Shown piece by piece: positions 26,358 through 34,888 of a stretch of 64,000 nucleotides of DNA. Source of the stretch: CBDEGK01 sp965237855 (GTDB lineage Bacteria; Pseudomonadota; Gammaproteobacteria; Pseudomonadales; Halieaceae); contig CBDEGK010000004.1 in the NCBI GenBank assembly GCA_965237855.1, positions 248,001 to 312,000 of the forward strand. The letters are read 5' to 3'. Below the pieces are notes generated by a model. It saw only the letters and a list, made by a program, of their open reading frames with translations. It did not search any database and was not told the origin of the DNA. Position 1 is the first letter of the stretch, and each line of letters starts with the position of its first letter. The position numbers and the translations under genes are program-made.

Positions 26358-26681
26358 ATGTTTCCCGTGAGTTCAACTTTTGTTGTACGCAATCAACTGG
26401 GCCAGTACTGGGGCAAGAAGAAGAAATGGGTCGATGGAACCGACCCCAAGCGCGTCCTGGTGTGCAAGCATGAAGACGAAGGCGTCAACCTGTTGGTTGA
26501 GCTCAGTGCCAAGGATATCGACCTACGCGGTGAAGTCGCTGCCGTCGAACTCAACCAGCGGGGCATTCCGCAGGTGGAGCCCAGCGCGCACCTGATTGTC
26601 GAGGCACCCGAGCCGGAGCAAGAGCCAGAACCAGAACAAGCACCCGAAGACACCGACGAGCCGGAATCAGCTGCCGACTAG
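26358..26681 (+). CDS. Hypothetical protein with acidic C-terminal tail
   Basis: 107 residues. A compact N-terminal part, VRNQLGQYWGKKKKWVDGTDPKRVLVCKHEDEGVNLLVELSAKDIDLRGEVAAVEL, is followed by a Glu/Pro-rich tail (EPEQEPEPEQAPEDTDEPE). It may start at this ATG or at the GTG at 26367, which lies at a better distance from GAGG. I recognise no family. It is the fourth gene after the Pho box, six bases from the J-domain gene, and its 3' end overlaps the convergent EthD-like gene by 15 bases. Confidence 0.65.
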   Translation: MFPVSSTFVVRNQLGQYWGKKKKWVDGTDPKRVLVCKHEDEGVNLLVELSAKDIDLRGEVAAVELNQRGIPQVEPSAHLIVEAPEPEQEPEPEQAPEDTDEPESAAD

Positions 26682-27374
26682 TTTCAGCACATACTCGCTG
26701 GTTGGCACACAGTCGATCTTGTCGAAATCAATAAAACGGACGCAACTGTCAATCATGGCCTGGCGATTTTTCTCCAGAGTCGCATCGTCTTCAGTCCCAT
26801 AAAAAGCATGTTGTGAATCCATCGCCTCGGGCGGAAAGTGCTCCTCGATAATCGCGTCATAGGGCGCTGCCGTATAAGTGACAGGCCGGGCGATAACATT
26901 CTGCCGATAACCAAAGGTCGACTGGGTATCGATGGCCACCTGGGTGTGGCTGCCGTGCCAGATCTCCAACCACTGCTGTTCGCTGAGCCGATGGGGTCGC
27001 TGCAGGAAAACCACCTGGGCCATGCCGAAGGTGCGTTCGCCCACTACCGGTGGATGATCGTTATTAACGATGGGCTCCGATTCCGTCACCAGGTAACCGG
27101 CATAGCGGGCACAATGTGCGGCAATCACCTCTTCCACCGGCGCCCGGTATACGGAACTGTCGAGCCACACTGACACCATGGCGTCCATCGCCGGTTTGCT
27201 GTTTTCCATACGCAGGCCAGCGGCGGCATCGACATCGCTGTCGACCACCGACACCCTCAGACCACGCACGCCAAGTTTGAGAATAGCGGGGCCGAGCTTG
27301 TTGAGCAGTTGCTCGCGAAATTCGTCACCGCTTTTCTCAGCAGATTTCCAAACGGGGTAGATAATTTTTTCCAT
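26667..27374 (-). CDS. EthD domain-containing protein
   Basis: 235 residues. The protein looks like two ferredoxin-like alpha/beta repeats: the second, MAQVVFLQRPHRLSEQQWLEIWHGSHTQVAIDTQSTFGYRQNVI, has the HxLSxExFxxxWxxxH pattern of EthD-type domains. EthD proteins often accompany oxidative catabolism of ethers, polyketide-like or steroid compounds, with small enzymatic or auxiliary roles. It is the last gene of the minus-strand operon that begins with the LLM flavoenzyme at 30109. No specific reaction can be given. Confidence 0.7.
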   Translation of the reverse strand: MEKIIYPVWKSAEKSGDEFREQLLNKLGPAILKLGVRGLRVSVVDSDVDAAAGLRMENSKPAMDAMVSVWLDSSVYRAPVEEVIAAHCARYAGYLVTESEPIVNNDHPPVVGERTFGMAQVVFLQRPHRLSEQQWLEIWHGSHTQVAIDTQSTFGYRQNVIARPVTYTAAPYDAIIEEHFPPEAMDSQHAFYGTEDDATLEKNRQAMIDSCVRFIDFDKIDCVPTSEYVLKLVGS

Positions 27375-27386
27375 GATGTTTCCCTG

Positions 27387-27695
27387 TCAGTCCGCGAACC
27401 AGGCGCGGGTTATTCTTATCAAGTAAACGATAGCTACCGCAGTGATCAACAGCGAGGAAGTCTTGCCGAGACTGAAGCCGCTGAACACCCAGATCAACAC
27501 CGACCAGATACCCCACCATTTGAACAGGGGCTCTACTTCTGGACGCGACTCGCTACGGTAGATGTAGGCGTGCTCCTTGCCCCCCTCCGGGGTAGCGCAG
27601 GCATTACACCTGCCCGCACCACGCACCATAGGCCCCGCACAGTAATCGCAAGCGACCAGCTCTACCCGCTGTTCCTGCTCAGCCGCGGTATTCAT
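27387..27695 (-). CDS. Zinc-ribbon small membrane protein
   Basis: 102 residues from the ATG at 27695; a TTG 21 bases earlier is less likely. An N-terminal zinc-ribbon with two CxxC pairs (ACDYCAGP and RCNACATP) is followed by two hydrophobic helices (WWGIWSVLIWVFSGFSL and SLLITAVAIVYLIRI). No known function. It overlaps neither neighbour and lies eight bases from the ketosteroid-isomerase-like gene, within the same operon. Confidence 0.65.
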   Translation of the reverse strand: MNTAAEQEQRVELVACDYCAGPMVRGAGRCNACATPEGGKEHAYIYRSESRPEVEPLFKWWGIWSVLIWVFSGFSLGKTSSLLITAVAIVYLIRITRAWFAD

Positions 27696-27703
27696 ACCGG
27701 TAT

Positions 27704-28045
27704 TTACATACTCCAATACGCGCGCATGGAAGTGACCTTGCCGGCATCATTGAACTCAAACACATCGATAATTTCGATACGCATATCGCCAACCACAGCA
27801 CAGAATGGAAAGGCGGCGGAGTTGCCCGCCGTGCGAACATTGCCGGTCAACTCCAGGGTGGTAGGCCCCGGCACAGATTGCTCGTAGAAGGCCATTATGG
27901 CATCGATACCGTGATAAGGATCGCTGCCGACCGGGTCGTGCACCACGGCGTCTTCGGCATACATCTCTTTGATGAGATCCATATTGGATTCGGCAAAGGC
28001 CTGCACGTATTTCTCTACAACTGCTACTTTTTCACTGGCTTCCAA
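27704..28045 (-). CDS. Ketosteroid-isomerase-like protein
   Basis: 113 residues of the NTF2/SnoaL fold with strong likeness to steroid delta5-3-ketoisomerase: VVEKYVQAF with Tyr13, EDAVVHDPVGSDP with Asp37, and IEIIDVFEFNDAGKVTSMRAY with Asp94. These align with Tyr14, Asp38 and Asp99 of the Comamonas testosteroni enzyme, the proton donor, base and oxyanion-hole acid. That enzyme moves the double bond of 5-ene-3-ketosteroids into conjugation. The protein is about 12 residues shorter at the C terminus than the classical enzyme. It is third in an operon with an LLM flavoenzyme and a BtrH-like protein, which supports a steroid or terpenoid substrate. Confidence 0.85.
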   Translation of the reverse strand: MEASEKVAVVEKYVQAFAESNMDLIKEMYAEDAVVHDPVGSDPYHGIDAIMAFYEQSVPGPTTLELTGNVRTAGNSAAFPFCAVVGDMRIEIIDVFEFNDAGKVTSMRAYWSM

Positions 28046-28076
28046 GGGTTTACTCCTTACTGTGTGTTAAATGGGA

Positions 28077-29132
28077 TCAGCCGCGCAGTACGTTGTCTGC
28101 AAGATGGCCAAACAGGGAATATTCAGTTTCATAGATATCCAGCACCTGGGTCTGGGCACTGTTCCAGGCCTCGCCGTCTGCCGGCTTCTCCACCAGGTGC
28201 AGCATGGTCGGCGACAGCTTGTTCCAACGATCCGCGGCCTCCTGGGCCAGGTTCACCGTGACTGTACTCACCAGGTCCGGGCGTTGCTCCCTCGCCCAGT
28301 TCATAAATACCGCGTAGTGGTTGCGAAAGAAACCACCGCCGGTGCCGTACTTGATGATGGCATTGTCCACGTACTGCGCGCAGTTGGCGGCATTGGATTG
28401 TTCGGGAAATTCCTGCATGGCCCGACTGAACGCCAACAGGCCTTTGAGGCCGGCTTCCAGGGTGCCGCCATCCTCATCATCACCCTTGGCAACACCCATT
28501 AAATCGCGCTGGGACAGGTCCATGCCCTGCATACGTTCCACCGTCATTTTCAATGCGATGCCGCAGGCATCGGGCAAGCTGTGGCGCTGGGCGCCCGAGG
28601 TAAACTTACCCCATTGATTGTAGGTGCTGATGGCGACCGGGGGATTGCGACTCGAACGCAGGGCTTGCATGGAACAGGTCTCAGCCTCCTCGCGCACCCG
28701 GTCGGCGATATAGGTTTCTTGCTTTTCTTCGTCGAAGCCCAGCAACACGAAACGGTGGGCGGGAAAATGTACTTTGAAATCCCGGTAGTCCAGGTAAAAA
28801 ATATCACCGGACAACATGGTGGGACGCCCCGCCAGCACCTCCTCTTTTACCTCGGCCCAGGCCAGGTCATCATCTGGCTGCATCTGTTCGCTGTAATCCA
28901 TACCCAGCGTTGTCGCCAGGTCAGCTTCCATGGAGGAGCCGCGACCAAACAACATGAACGGCGCTTCTTCGTGATCGTAGGTAAAGAACACGCTATCCAA
29001 TCCCGCCCCCAGACCAAACACCACACCTTCATCCAACTCCAGGCCGGTATAGTGAAAGATCAGGTTGCGCATGGCGCCGCTGCCGCAGTGGCCGGCGGGA
29101 ATGTTTCGGTAATTTTCGATCAGGGTTCTCAT
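28077..29132 (-). CDS. BtrH N-terminal/DUF4872 family protein
   Basis: 351 residues. The N terminus, NIPAGHCGSGAMRNLIFHYTG with Cys16, is the start of the BtrH_N cysteine-containing domain. The rest, with TMLSGDIFYLDY, HRFVLLGFDEEKQETYIADR and QRHSLPDACGIALKMTVERMQG, matches the associated DUF4872 region. BtrH itself transfers an acyl side chain from carrier protein to an aminoglycoside during butirosin synthesis; most relatives are uncharacterised. It overlaps the LLM gene by ATGA and precedes the ketosteroid-isomerase-like gene by 31 bases. An acyltransferase or amide-forming role on a catabolic or secondary metabolite is inference. Confidence 0.75.
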   Translation of the reverse strand: MRTLIENYRNIPAGHCGSGAMRNLIFHYTGLELDEGVVFGLGAGLDSVFFTYDHEEAPFMLFGRGSSMEADLATTLGMDYSEQMQPDDDLAWAEVKEEVLAGRPTMLSGDIFYLDYRDFKVHFPAHRFVLLGFDEEKQETYIADRVREEAETCSMQALRSSRNPPVAISTYNQWGKFTSGAQRHSLPDACGIALKMTVERMQGMDLSQRDLMGVAKGDDEDGGTLEAGLKGLLAFSRAMQEFPEQSNAANCAQYVDNAIIKYGTGGGFFRNHYAVFMNWAREQRPDLVSTVTVNLAQEAADRWNKLSPTMLHLVEKPADGEAWNSAQTQVLDIYETEYSLFGHLADNVLRG

Positions 29133-30109
29133 AGGGCGGGTAATACCTTCTCGGTGTAGAGCTTGAGACTCCGCCAGCCCCGCGCCAGCGGCATCCCTCC
29201 AATCAGCGGGTGCAAGGTGGCGTGGTAATCCTCACGCTGTTGGTGGCGGGCGATACATTCCTCAGGGGAAATGATTTCATAGCGCTTCTCCGCACGCAAA
29301 CCTTCAACGCTGCCGCTTTCGAATTCCAACGGCCGCTGCAGGCCCTCCTCCTTCCAGCTGCTGTATTCCACCGCCTCCACCAGGAAGTGTTCGCCCAACT
29401 CCTGCCAGGCCTGCTCAGGATTCTCATCGATGAACAACACAGAAAAGTCTGCCGGCGGGCAATACACAAAACCTTCTGTGTGACCGTGCTTGGCCAGCTC
29501 TTCATAGTACAGGGCTTCCAGTTCAGGGTTGGCAATGGGTGGCCCGAAGGGCAAGCCTCGCCGCGCTGCTCGCCGTGCCGCGGGTTTACTCATACCACCG
29601 ACCAGGAACATGGGATGGGGTCGCTGCACCGGCTTGGGCGTCACGTTGATCATCTGCCCGTTGTATTCAAAAGGTTCATCGCCCCACGCCGCCAACAGGG
29701 TATCCAGCACGTGGTCCATCCAGGCGCCTCTGCTGCTATAAGGCTTATCCATGGCATCAAATTCCACTTCCCGGTAGCCCATGCCGGCGATGAAGTTGAG
29801 TCGACCATTGCTCAGCAGGTCGATCACGGCGAGGTCTTCAGCCAATCGCACCGGATCATAGAGGGTTACCAGCAGGGCCATGATGCCAATGCTGCAATGT
29901 TCGGTGCGTGCCGCCATAGCGGCCGCCATGGTCAGCGGTGAGGGCAACCAACCGTTGGCCGCACAGTGGTGTTCTTCGACATTAACGCTGGCAAAGCCAT
30001 GACTGTCGGCATAGGCAGCCATATCGATCGCCGCGCGGTAACGCAGCGAGGCCAGGGCCGGGTCGGCCTCGGTGCCGGTCATGTTAATTCGCAGATTACT
30101 GTTTGTCAT
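29129..30109 (-). CDS. LLM class flavin-dependent oxidoreductase
   Basis: 326 residues with the luciferase-like TIM barrel: YADSHGFASVNVEEHHCAANGWLPSP near residue 36, IMALLVTLYDPVRLAEDLAVIDLLSNGRLNFIAGMGYREVEFDAM near 75 and PMFLVGGMSKPAARRAARRG near 168. Such enzymes oxidise substrates with reduced flavin (Baeyer-Villiger, alkanal or desulfurisation reactions) or use F420 in actinobacteria. It is the first gene of a five-gene minus-strand operon and overlaps the next gene by four bases. The start ATG is 75 bases from the divergent DUF3604 gene. The substrate is unknown; the KSI-like gene downstream suggests a steroid or terpenoid ring. Confidence 0.9.
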   Translation of the reverse strand: MTNSNLRINMTGTEADPALASLRYRAAIDMAAYADSHGFASVNVEEHHCAANGWLPSPLTMAAAMAARTEHCSIGIMALLVTLYDPVRLAEDLAVIDLLSNGRLNFIAGMGYREVEFDAMDKPYSSRGAWMDHVLDTLLAAWGDEPFEYNGQMINVTPKPVQRPHPMFLVGGMSKPAARRAARRGLPFGPPIANPELEALYYEELAKHGHTEGFVYCPPADFSVLFIDENPEQAWQELGEHFLVEAVEYSSWKEEGLQRPLEFESGSVEGLRAEKRYEIISPEECIARHQQREDYHATLHPLIGGMPLARGWRSLKLYTEKVLPAL

Positions 30110-30183
30110 TGAAGCGTACTGTCTATCATGTCAAACCAATTTCAGGCTGTGTTCAGAGCAATCGGGATACTATAGCCACTAAT

Positions 30184-32244
30184 ATGACAGGCTTAAATAG
30201 AATACTAAGAACGCTGGCGGGAGTATTTGTACTGCTCGCCATAATCGCGGGCAGTACCTACTGGTACCTGCAGTACCAACTGGAGAGAACCCCGGCCCAC
30301 CCGCAGCAACTGGTGGAGTTTTACGCGCGTCCAGCAGCCCTGCCCGAATTTGCCCAGGCTAGCGCGGAACCCTGCCGCGACTATTCACCCCAGCGTCGTG
30401 CATTGTTCGGGGCACTGCATATCCACACCGCCGCCTCGTACGATGCCACGGCCTTCGGTGTCACCAACAGCGCCGATGACGCCTATGCCTTTTCCCGGGG
30501 CAAGGCTGTGGAATACCGTTTGTCCGCCGACAACCCCGATGACGACGTACCGATAGTCAAACTCGACCGAGCGCTGGATTTCGCCGCTGTTACCGATCAC
30601 GCCGGCAAGCTGGGCGAAAAAAGAATCTGCTTTAACCCCAACAGCCAGGGCTACAACGCGCTGGTCTGCAAAATTTATCGCGGCGACGTGAGCCTGCCAC
30701 TGGGCGAAGCCATGGAACCGCTGATCAAGTTAGCCTCCCAGGCCATTTTTGGCGGCAACCGCTCCGCCCGGGTTTGCGGCGACGGTGGCGGCGAGTGTCG
30801 CGAGGAGGCCATGAATGCCTGGCTGGAAAACCAACAGGCCACCGAGCGCTGGCAGGATAATAGCGCCGACTGCCAGTTCAGCAGCTTCCACGGTTACGAA
30901 TACACCCTGGCCGAGGAGGCCAGCAACCTGCACCGCAACGTGATCTTCGCTTCGGCCACCGTGCCGCCGGCGGTAGTCAGTGCCCACGACATGAAAAAGC
31001 CCGAACAACTGTGGCAATGGCTGAAAGACAGTTGTATCGATGGTGCTGAAAACTGCGACGTGATGAGCATTCCCCATAACAGCAACTGGAGCAGTGGCCG
31101 CATGTGGTTCCCCTACTCCTATCGCGATGATCTCAGCCTCGACCAACAAAAGGCCATGGCGGCACTGCGCAGTGAGCTGGAACCATTGGTGGAGATCATG
31201 CAGGTCAAGGGTGATTCGGAATGCCGTAATGGACTCAGCACAGTCTACGGTGGTGCCGATGAGCTGTGTGATTTTGAGAAATTGCGCAAACCCGACGTGC
31301 CATTCGAAGACTGCGAGGAAGAGTACGGCAGTGGCGGCATGCGCCTGGTGGGTTGCCTGTCACGTTTCAGCTTTGCCCGCTATGCGTTAAGTGCTGGGCT
31401 GGAGGAGGAAAGAAAGCTTGGCGTCAATCCTTTCAAGATGGGCATTGTTGCTGCCACCGACAACCACAATGCCACCCCCACGGCGGACTCGGAAACCAAT
31501 TACATGGGTGCTAACGGCCCCGACCGGGTCGCGCGCAATCGTCTACGCGGCGAGGTAGAAGTGCCCGGTGGTATCGCCAAGGGCTCGCCGGTGCGCTACA
31601 GCCCCGGTGGCGTGGCTGGAGTCTGGGCGGAAGAGAACAGTCGCGCATCAATTTTTGCCGCCATGAAACGCCGTGAAACCTTTGGCACCAGCGGACCACG
31701 TATTGAGCCGCGGTTTTTTGGCAGCTGGAACATGCCTGATAACTTATGTCAGTCCAGCGACATGATTGCCAGGGCTTATGACAGCGCTGTGCCAATGGGT
31801 GGCGAGCTGCCGGCTAAACCAGAGCGGGCAAGTTCACCCCAGTTCCTGGTCAGTGCGCCCCAGGACCCCAATGGCAATCAGCTGCAAAAACTGCAAATCA
31901 TCAAGGGCTGGGTTGACCGCGACGGACGCACCCAACAACGCATTTACGATGTGGCGGGCGATGCCAACAATGGTGCCAGTGTCAACATCGATGCCTGCGA
32001 GCCGCAGGGTTCTGGTTTTTCGCAACTCTGCAGCATCTGGCAGGACCCGGATTTCGACCACACACAATCAGCGGTGTATTACAGCCGTATCGTGGAAAAC
32101 CCCAGCTGCCGCTGGAGTACCTGGCAATGCAATGCCCTGCCAGCAGAGGAAAGGCCTGAAACCTGCACCAATGGAGAAGTGCCAAAGACGATTCAGGAAA
32201 GAGCCTGGACATCCCCCATTTGGGTGATGTCAGCCGCGAATTAA
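30184..32244 (+). CDS. DUF3604 family protein, membrane-anchored
   Basis: 686 residues from the ATG at 30184, which is followed at once by a hydrophobic anchor (LRTLAGVFVLLAIIAGSTYWYL). The DUF3604 core starts LFGALHIHTAASYDATAFGV near residue 77 and continues with DFAAVTDHAGKLGE, SIPHNSNWSSGRMW, AATDNHNATPTAD, FGTSGPRIEPRFFGSWN and WQDPDFDHTQSAVYYSRIVENP. The His and Asp residues suggest a PHP-like metal site facing the periplasm. Several cysteines are present that the copy at the window start lacks. The role of the family is unproven; both copies here sit beside catabolic genes. It is followed after 142 bases by a TonB receptor gene. Confidence 0.88.
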   Translation: MTGLNRILRTLAGVFVLLAIIAGSTYWYLQYQLERTPAHPQQLVEFYARPAALPEFAQASAEPCRDYSPQRRALFGALHIHTAASYDATAFGVTNSADDAYAFSRGKAVEYRLSADNPDDDVPIVKLDRALDFAAVTDHAGKLGEKRICFNPNSQGYNALVCKIYRGDVSLPLGEAMEPLIKLASQAIFGGNRSARVCGDGGGECREEAMNAWLENQQATERWQDNSADCQFSSFHGYEYTLAEEASNLHRNVIFASATVPPAVVSAHDMKKPEQLWQWLKDSCIDGAENCDVMSIPHNSNWSSGRMWFPYSYRDDLSLDQQKAMAALRSELEPLVEIMQVKGDSECRNGLSTVYGGADELCDFEKLRKPDVPFEDCEEEYGSGGMRLVGCLSRFSFARYALSAGLEEERKLGVNPFKMGIVAATDNHNATPTADSETNYMGANGPDRVARNRLRGEVEVPGGIAKGSPVRYSPGGVAGVWAEENSRASIFAAMKRRETFGTSGPRIEPRFFGSWNMPDNLCQSSDMIARAYDSAVPMGGELPAKPERASSPQFLVSAPQDPNGNQLQKLQIIKGWVDRDGRTQQRIYDVAGDANNGASVNIDACEPQGSGFSQLCSIWQDPDFDHTQSAVYYSRIVENPSCRWSTWQCNALPAEERPETCTNGEVPKTIQERAWTSPIWVMSAAN

Positions 32245-32386
32245 AAGACCATGATGGTTTAAAAAACCGTTGCGGCGAAACCTTATTTTTTCGTTCTAAT
32301 AAAGTAGACTCGGAAAAAATGCTAATAAAAGCAGCAACTTCGATACAAATCTAGATTTCATAATAAGCCAAAGTGAGGATGTACCT

Positions 32387-34807
32387 ATGCTCTATCGCAG
32401 TAATGTCTTACGTCACACCCTGATGGCCAGTGCAATTGCAGCGGTCGCCTCAACTCATAGTTTTGCCCAGGGCAGTATGGCCCTGGAAGAAGTGATCGTT
32501 ACCGCCCAGAAGCGCTCTGCATCATTGCAGGATACCCCTATTTCGGTTGCCGCCTTTGGCCAGGAAGAACTGGTCGCCATGGGCGTCAATGATATCGGCC
32601 ATGTCGCTCAATACACCGCCAACCTTCAAATCGATCGTCAGCCCAGCTCGCTGGACAATGTGGGCTTTAGTATTCGCGGTGTTGGCACCGGTGAGACTTC
32701 GCTACTGAACGAAAACACCGTCGGCATGTATGTCGATGGTGTCTACATTGCCCGCAGCACCGGTTCCGTGTTCGACATTGTTGACCTGGAACGTATCGAA
32801 GTGCTGCGCGGACCACAGGGCACACTGTATGGTCGTAACACCATCGGTGGCGCCATCAACGTGATCTCCGAGAAGCCGCTGGATGAGTTTGGTGTGAAGC
32901 AAATATTTACCGCCGGCAACCGCGGCCTGTTTCGTTCCAAGACCACCGTCGACACCGGCCAGCTCGGCGACATGTTCTCAGCCAAATTTGCTTACAACTA
33001 CGCGGAGCACGATGGTCTTGTTGAAAACTCCGTGCACGGCAACGAGCTGGGTGCCAACGACTCTACGGCTTACCGCATTGCCCTGCGCCTGACGCCGACC
33101 GACAAATTCACCGCGGACTATACCTACGACAATTCAGAGCGCCAGAGTAACTCAGCGCTCTCACAGATTGTCGCTACCCGCCCACCCAACAATCAGATTG
33201 GCGGCGCTATCACCAATGCGGCCACGGCCTTCGCCAGCCAGGATCGACTAAGCGCCCTACCCATGGCATTTGCCCCTGACGAAGATGGAAACTCTGATAT
33301 AGAGATGCACACCTTGACGCTGGAATGGGACATCAATGATAACCTGACCCTCAAGTCCATCACTGCTGACCGCGAGTGGGACAGCGGCACCACCGGCACT
33401 GACTTTGGTTCGTTCCAGTCTGACGGTGCAACGGTATTACAGGATCCCACCATAGCTCCCGGACAATTTGTTCCGGAAGGTGAGTATGTCTCTGTGTTTC
33501 TGGCTCAGCGCCAGAGCGACAACGAACAGTTCACCCAGGAATTCCAGCTGCTCGGCGATGCCTTCGACGAAAAGCTCCAATTCACCCTGGGATTGTATTA
33601 CTTCGAAGAGGAAAGCAACGAAGACAACCCACAGTCCTTCGTGCTGCCAGCTACGTTTGCTTATGGCTCCCAGCCACCTGCACTGCAGGGCTTCCTCTGC
33701 GCGGACTTTGTTAGCCCCGCCCCCTGCTTTGGCAAAGATGTCATTCTCAGCTCACCGATATTTCAGTACGGCTCGGATAACGAATCAACGGCAGCCTATG
33801 GCCAGTTCACCTATTCGTTCACGGACGCCCTGGATTTAACCGTCGGCATTCGCTATACGGAAGATGAAAAAGAAGCTTATCTGCGAAATTCTCGCATCGT
33901 CGATGCCGAGGGCAACGTAATCACCAGTGTCGGTGACGACAAGTGGGATAACACCAGCGGGTCGTTTACGGCCAACTATGCCTGGAACGATGATGTCCGC
34001 ACCTACTTTACCTTCTCCCAGGGCTATCGCGCCGGCGGATTTGGCGCCCGCGCCTCCAGCGAGGAAGACTTTAAACTGGGTTTCGATGAAGAAACAGTAA
34101 CCAACTACGAGCTGGGCCTGAAATCAGACTGGATGGATTCCCGCGTCCGGGTCAACGCCGCCATCTTCTACATGGAGTATGACGATGCCCAGGTCAACAG
34201 CTTCAAGGCTGGTGAAGGTGGTGCCTCCTCCGTGGTCAGCAACGCTGGCGAATTGGAGATCAAAGGTGCTGAACTTGAGCTGACTGCCCAGATCACCGAA
34301 GGTCTGCGCCTGATGTTCAACTACGGCTACACCGATGCAGAGTACAAGGAGTACATCACCGGTCGTGTCGACCCCGTCACCGCGCTGCCTGATCCCTCCG
34401 AGGATGCAGACGAGCTGGGTAACGAGGATATATCCGATGTCGCCATCGTGGGTCGCACACCTGAGCACAACGGTTCGCTGATCCTGTCCTATGACTTCCA
34501 GCCGTTCTCCTGGGGCCAGATGAATATGCGTGTTGATGCTACCTATCGCGATGAAATGACATTTCACGCGCAGCAGAACCTCTACGATAGCACTGAAGAC
34601 CAGACGCTGATCAATGCCCGTCTGACTCTGTCGCAGATGGAAGTGCTGGGTGGCAACCTGATGCTGTCAGCCTGGGGTAAAAACCTGACTGACGAAGAGT
34701 ATCGCGAGTGGGGTATCGACTTCGGCACCCTCGGCTTCGCCATCGACTCCTTCAAGGAGAAGCGCAGCTACGGTCTCGACATCACCTATGAGTTTGGCCG
34801 TAACTAA
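32387..34807 (+). CDS. TonB-dependent outer membrane receptor
   Basis: 806 residues, with AGGATG six bases before the ATG. A signal peptide ends at about HSFAQ, followed by the TonB-box region EEVIVTAQKRSASLQDTPISVAAF. The plug domain has RQPSSLDNVGFSIRGVGTGETSLLNENTVGMYVDGV and LERIEVLRGPQGTLYGRNTIGGAINVISEKP. The C-terminal part is a 22-strand-type barrel with FTFSQGYRAGGFGARASSEEDFKLGFDEETVTNYELGLKSDW near residue 545. It resembles receptors of unknown ligand common in marine sphingomonads and gammaproteobacteria, many near steroid or lipid catabolic genes. A clear terminator follows. The ligand is unknown. Confidence 0.94.
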   Translation: MLYRSNVLRHTLMASAIAAVASTHSFAQGSMALEEVIVTAQKRSASLQDTPISVAAFGQEELVAMGVNDIGHVAQYTANLQIDRQPSSLDNVGFSIRGVGTGETSLLNENTVGMYVDGVYIARSTGSVFDIVDLERIEVLRGPQGTLYGRNTIGGAINVISEKPLDEFGVKQIFTAGNRGLFRSKTTVDTGQLGDMFSAKFAYNYAEHDGLVENSVHGNELGANDSTAYRIALRLTPTDKFTADYTYDNSERQSNSALSQIVATRPPNNQIGGAITNAATAFASQDRLSALPMAFAPDEDGNSDIEMHTLTLEWDINDNLTLKSITADREWDSGTTGTDFGSFQSDGATVLQDPTIAPGQFVPEGEYVSVFLAQRQSDNEQFTQEFQLLGDAFDEKLQFTLGLYYFEEESNEDNPQSFVLPATFAYGSQPPALQGFLCADFVSPAPCFGKDVILSSPIFQYGSDNESTAAYGQFTYSFTDALDLTVGIRYTEDEKEAYLRNSRIVDAEGNVITSVGDDKWDNTSGSFTANYAWNDDVRTYFTFSQGYRAGGFGARASSEEDFKLGFDEETVTNYELGLKSDWMDSRVRVNAAIFYMEYDDAQVNSFKAGEGGASSVVSNAGELEIKGAELELTAQITEGLRLMFNYGYTDAEYKEYITGRVDPVTALPDPSEDADELGNEDISDVAIVGRTPEHNGSLILSYDFQPFSWGQMNMRVDATYRDEMTFHAQQNLYDSTEDQTLINARLTLSQMEVLGGNLMLSAWGKNLTDEEYREWGIDFGTLGFAIDSFKEKRSYGLDITYEFGRN

Positions 34808-34826
34808 GCCACTCGTTTAAGAAACT

Positions 34827-34854
34827 AAAAGGCCGCCCTCGGGCGGCCTTTTTT
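34827..34854 (+). terminator. Rho-independent terminator after TonB receptor gene
   Basis: GGCCGCCC (34831-34838), a two-base loop and GGGCGGCC (34841-34848) form a perfect eight-base stem, flanked by AAAA on the left and followed by six T residues. It lies 24 bases after the TonB receptor stop and can also act for the convergent amidohydrolase gene, because the A-run gives a T-run on the other strand. Confidence 0.92.
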
Positions 34855-34861
34855 ATGCCCC

Positions 34862-34888
34862 AGATCAAGGGGTCAGACTCCTTGATCT
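34862..34888. repeat. REP-like palindromic unit, copy 1
   Basis: AGATCAAGG and CCTTGATCT (nine bases each) are complementary around GGTCAGACT. The same unit, in doubled head-to-head form, is at 36786-36843. It overlaps the stop codon of the amidohydrolase gene by two bases. Such GGGGTCAGACTCC units are scattered in many proteobacteria near genes and are often linked to REP-associated transposases; none is encoded here. Confidence 0.75.
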
